From Scatomonas sp963930955 (GTDB lineage: Bacteria > Bacillota > Clostridia > Lachnospirales > Lachnospiraceae), in assembly GCA_963930955.1 (NCBI GenBank), contig OZ006967.1, positions 682,001 to 746,000 of the forward strand: a stretch of DNA of 64,000 nucleotides, in the 5' to 3' direction. Below the pieces are notes generated by a model. It did not search any database and was not told where the DNA came from. It saw only the letters and a list, made by a program, of their open reading frames with translations. The translations under genes and the position numbers were made by a program. The stretch's first letter is position 1, and every line of letters begins with the position of its first letter. Shown here in pieces: positions 63,454 through 64,000 of the stretch.

Positions 63454-64000
63454 TTAAAACAATCCGCTGATCCGGCCGCTGCTGTCAATGTCAATGTTTT
63501 CCGCGGCAGGGCAAAGGGGAAGACCCGGCATGGTCATGATCTCACCGGTGAGTGCTACGATAAACCCGGCTCCTGCGGAAATCTTCAGATTCCTTACGGT
63601 TACGGTGAAATCTTTGGGGGCTCCCAGCTTGGCGGGATCGTCAGAGAGACTGTACTGGGTTTTGGCTACGCAGACCGGGCAGTTTCCATATCCAAGAGCT
63701 TCCAGCTGTTCCGCCTGTTTTTTGGCTCCGGCGGTCAGAACAACCCGGGATCCTCCGTAGATCTTTTTAACGATCTGTTCCAGCTTTTCCTGGATGCTTC
63801 CCTCCAGATTATAAGAAAAGGTGAAGCCGGAATTGTCTTCTTCACAGAGGCGCACCACTTCTTCCGCCAGGGAAATACCCCCTTCTCCGCCCTTTGCCCA
63901 GACCTGGGAAAGAGCCACGTTTACACCCAGTTCCCGGCATTTCTTTTCTACCAGCGAAAGTTCCGCTTCGGTATCGGAAGGAAATGCGTTGATGGCTACC
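63454..64000 (-). CDS. fhs: Formate-tetrahydrofolate ligase (3' part; 5' end outside window)
   Basis: The frame stays open to the window edge. The visible ~182 residues are the C-terminal third of Fhs: AINAFPSDTEAELSLVEKKC, VWAKGGEGGISLAEEV, GAKKQAEQLEALGYGNCPVC, AKTQYSLSDDPAKLGAPKDF, VRNLKISAGAGFIVALTGEI and MTMPGLPLCPAAENIDID. The enzyme makes 10-formyl-THF from formate and ATP for one-carbon metabolism and, in acetogens, the methyl branch of the Wood-Ljungdahl pathway. Confidence 0.96.
   Translation of the reverse strand, partial: VAINAFPSDTEAELSLVEKKCRELGVNVALSQVWAKGGEGGISLAEEVVRLCEEDNSGFTFSYNLEGSIQEKLEQIVKKIYGGSRVVLTAGAKKQAEQLEALGYGNCPVCVAKTQYSLSDDPAKLGAPKDFTVTVRNLKISAGAGFIVALTGEIMTMPGLPLCPAAENIDIDSSGRISGLF

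Overview
The window looks like chromosome from a spore-forming, anaerobic Lachnospiraceae-type Clostridium (possibly Blautia-like; genus uncertain). The evidence is an alpha/beta small acid-soluble spore protein, a Csp-like spore subtilase, hybrid cluster protein, formate-tetrahydrofolate ligase, a corrinoid-type UroD-family methyltransferase, AddAB recombination, a SigI/RsgI pair, prfB with the programmed +1 frameshift, and the style of Shine-Dalgarno sites and terminators. Genes are dense and most intergenic regions are under 200 bp.

Region 1 (1-8.9 kb) is a GC-rich accessory cluster, all on the plus strand, for secreted and surface proteins. It holds a very large GLUG-repeat protein (cut by the window start), four copies of one secreted beta-type module (C-terminus of the GLUG protein, two small secreted proteins, C-terminus of a 496-aa secreted protein), three paralogous single-pass membrane proteins with an outside beta domain, and one protein with a sortase-type SPQTG tail. 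Part of it is a recent tandem duplication, and two conserved RNA hairpins sit between module gene and membrane gene in both copies. It ends at a strong terminator beside the 3' remnant of a mobilization relaxase, so arrival on a mobile element is likely. I consider it the best candidate here for an undescribed system.

Region 2 (9.5-15.6 kb) has a GNAT enzyme, then sigI-rsgI and a RsgI-like PepSY lipoprotein. RsgI and the lipoprotein both carry unusual Asp/Trp-rich tails, and sigI and the lipoprotein gene share an identical promoter-like motif (ACCCCG-N18-CGTA). Next come larB, a sugar O-acetyltransferase, a 279-bp inverted-repeat element and a broken Rpn-family gene.

Region 3 (15.6-30.7 kb) has hcp with a divergent Crp/Fnr regulator, a chimeric GNAT, CIRCE-controlled clpB, a threonine aldolase-MATE pair, a methyltransferase whose end is made from a miniature copy of the 279-bp element, hslO, nadE, a FliB-like gene, a hypothetical gene and an AT-rich orphan gene.

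Region 4 (30.8-45 kb) has a CbxX-type AAA ATPase divergent from a WYL regulator, an FMN_bind-like membrane protein, addB-addA, a spore protein gene and secA.

Region 5 (45-64 kb) has prfB, an ACT-protein/homoserine dehydrogenase/phosphoglycerate-mutase-like operon (probable threonine branch), a PNPOx-like gene, two membrane proteins, a second full copy of the 279-bp element, tex, NUDIX, FMN riboswitch-ribU, a rubredoxin-glutamate synthase-like protein, the Csp-like subtilase (apparently with a CTG start), hisC, a deacetylase-fold protein lacking catalytic residues, a NYN-domain protein, dapF, the UroD-family gene and the 3' part of fhs. No tRNA, rRNA or CRISPR array was seen.
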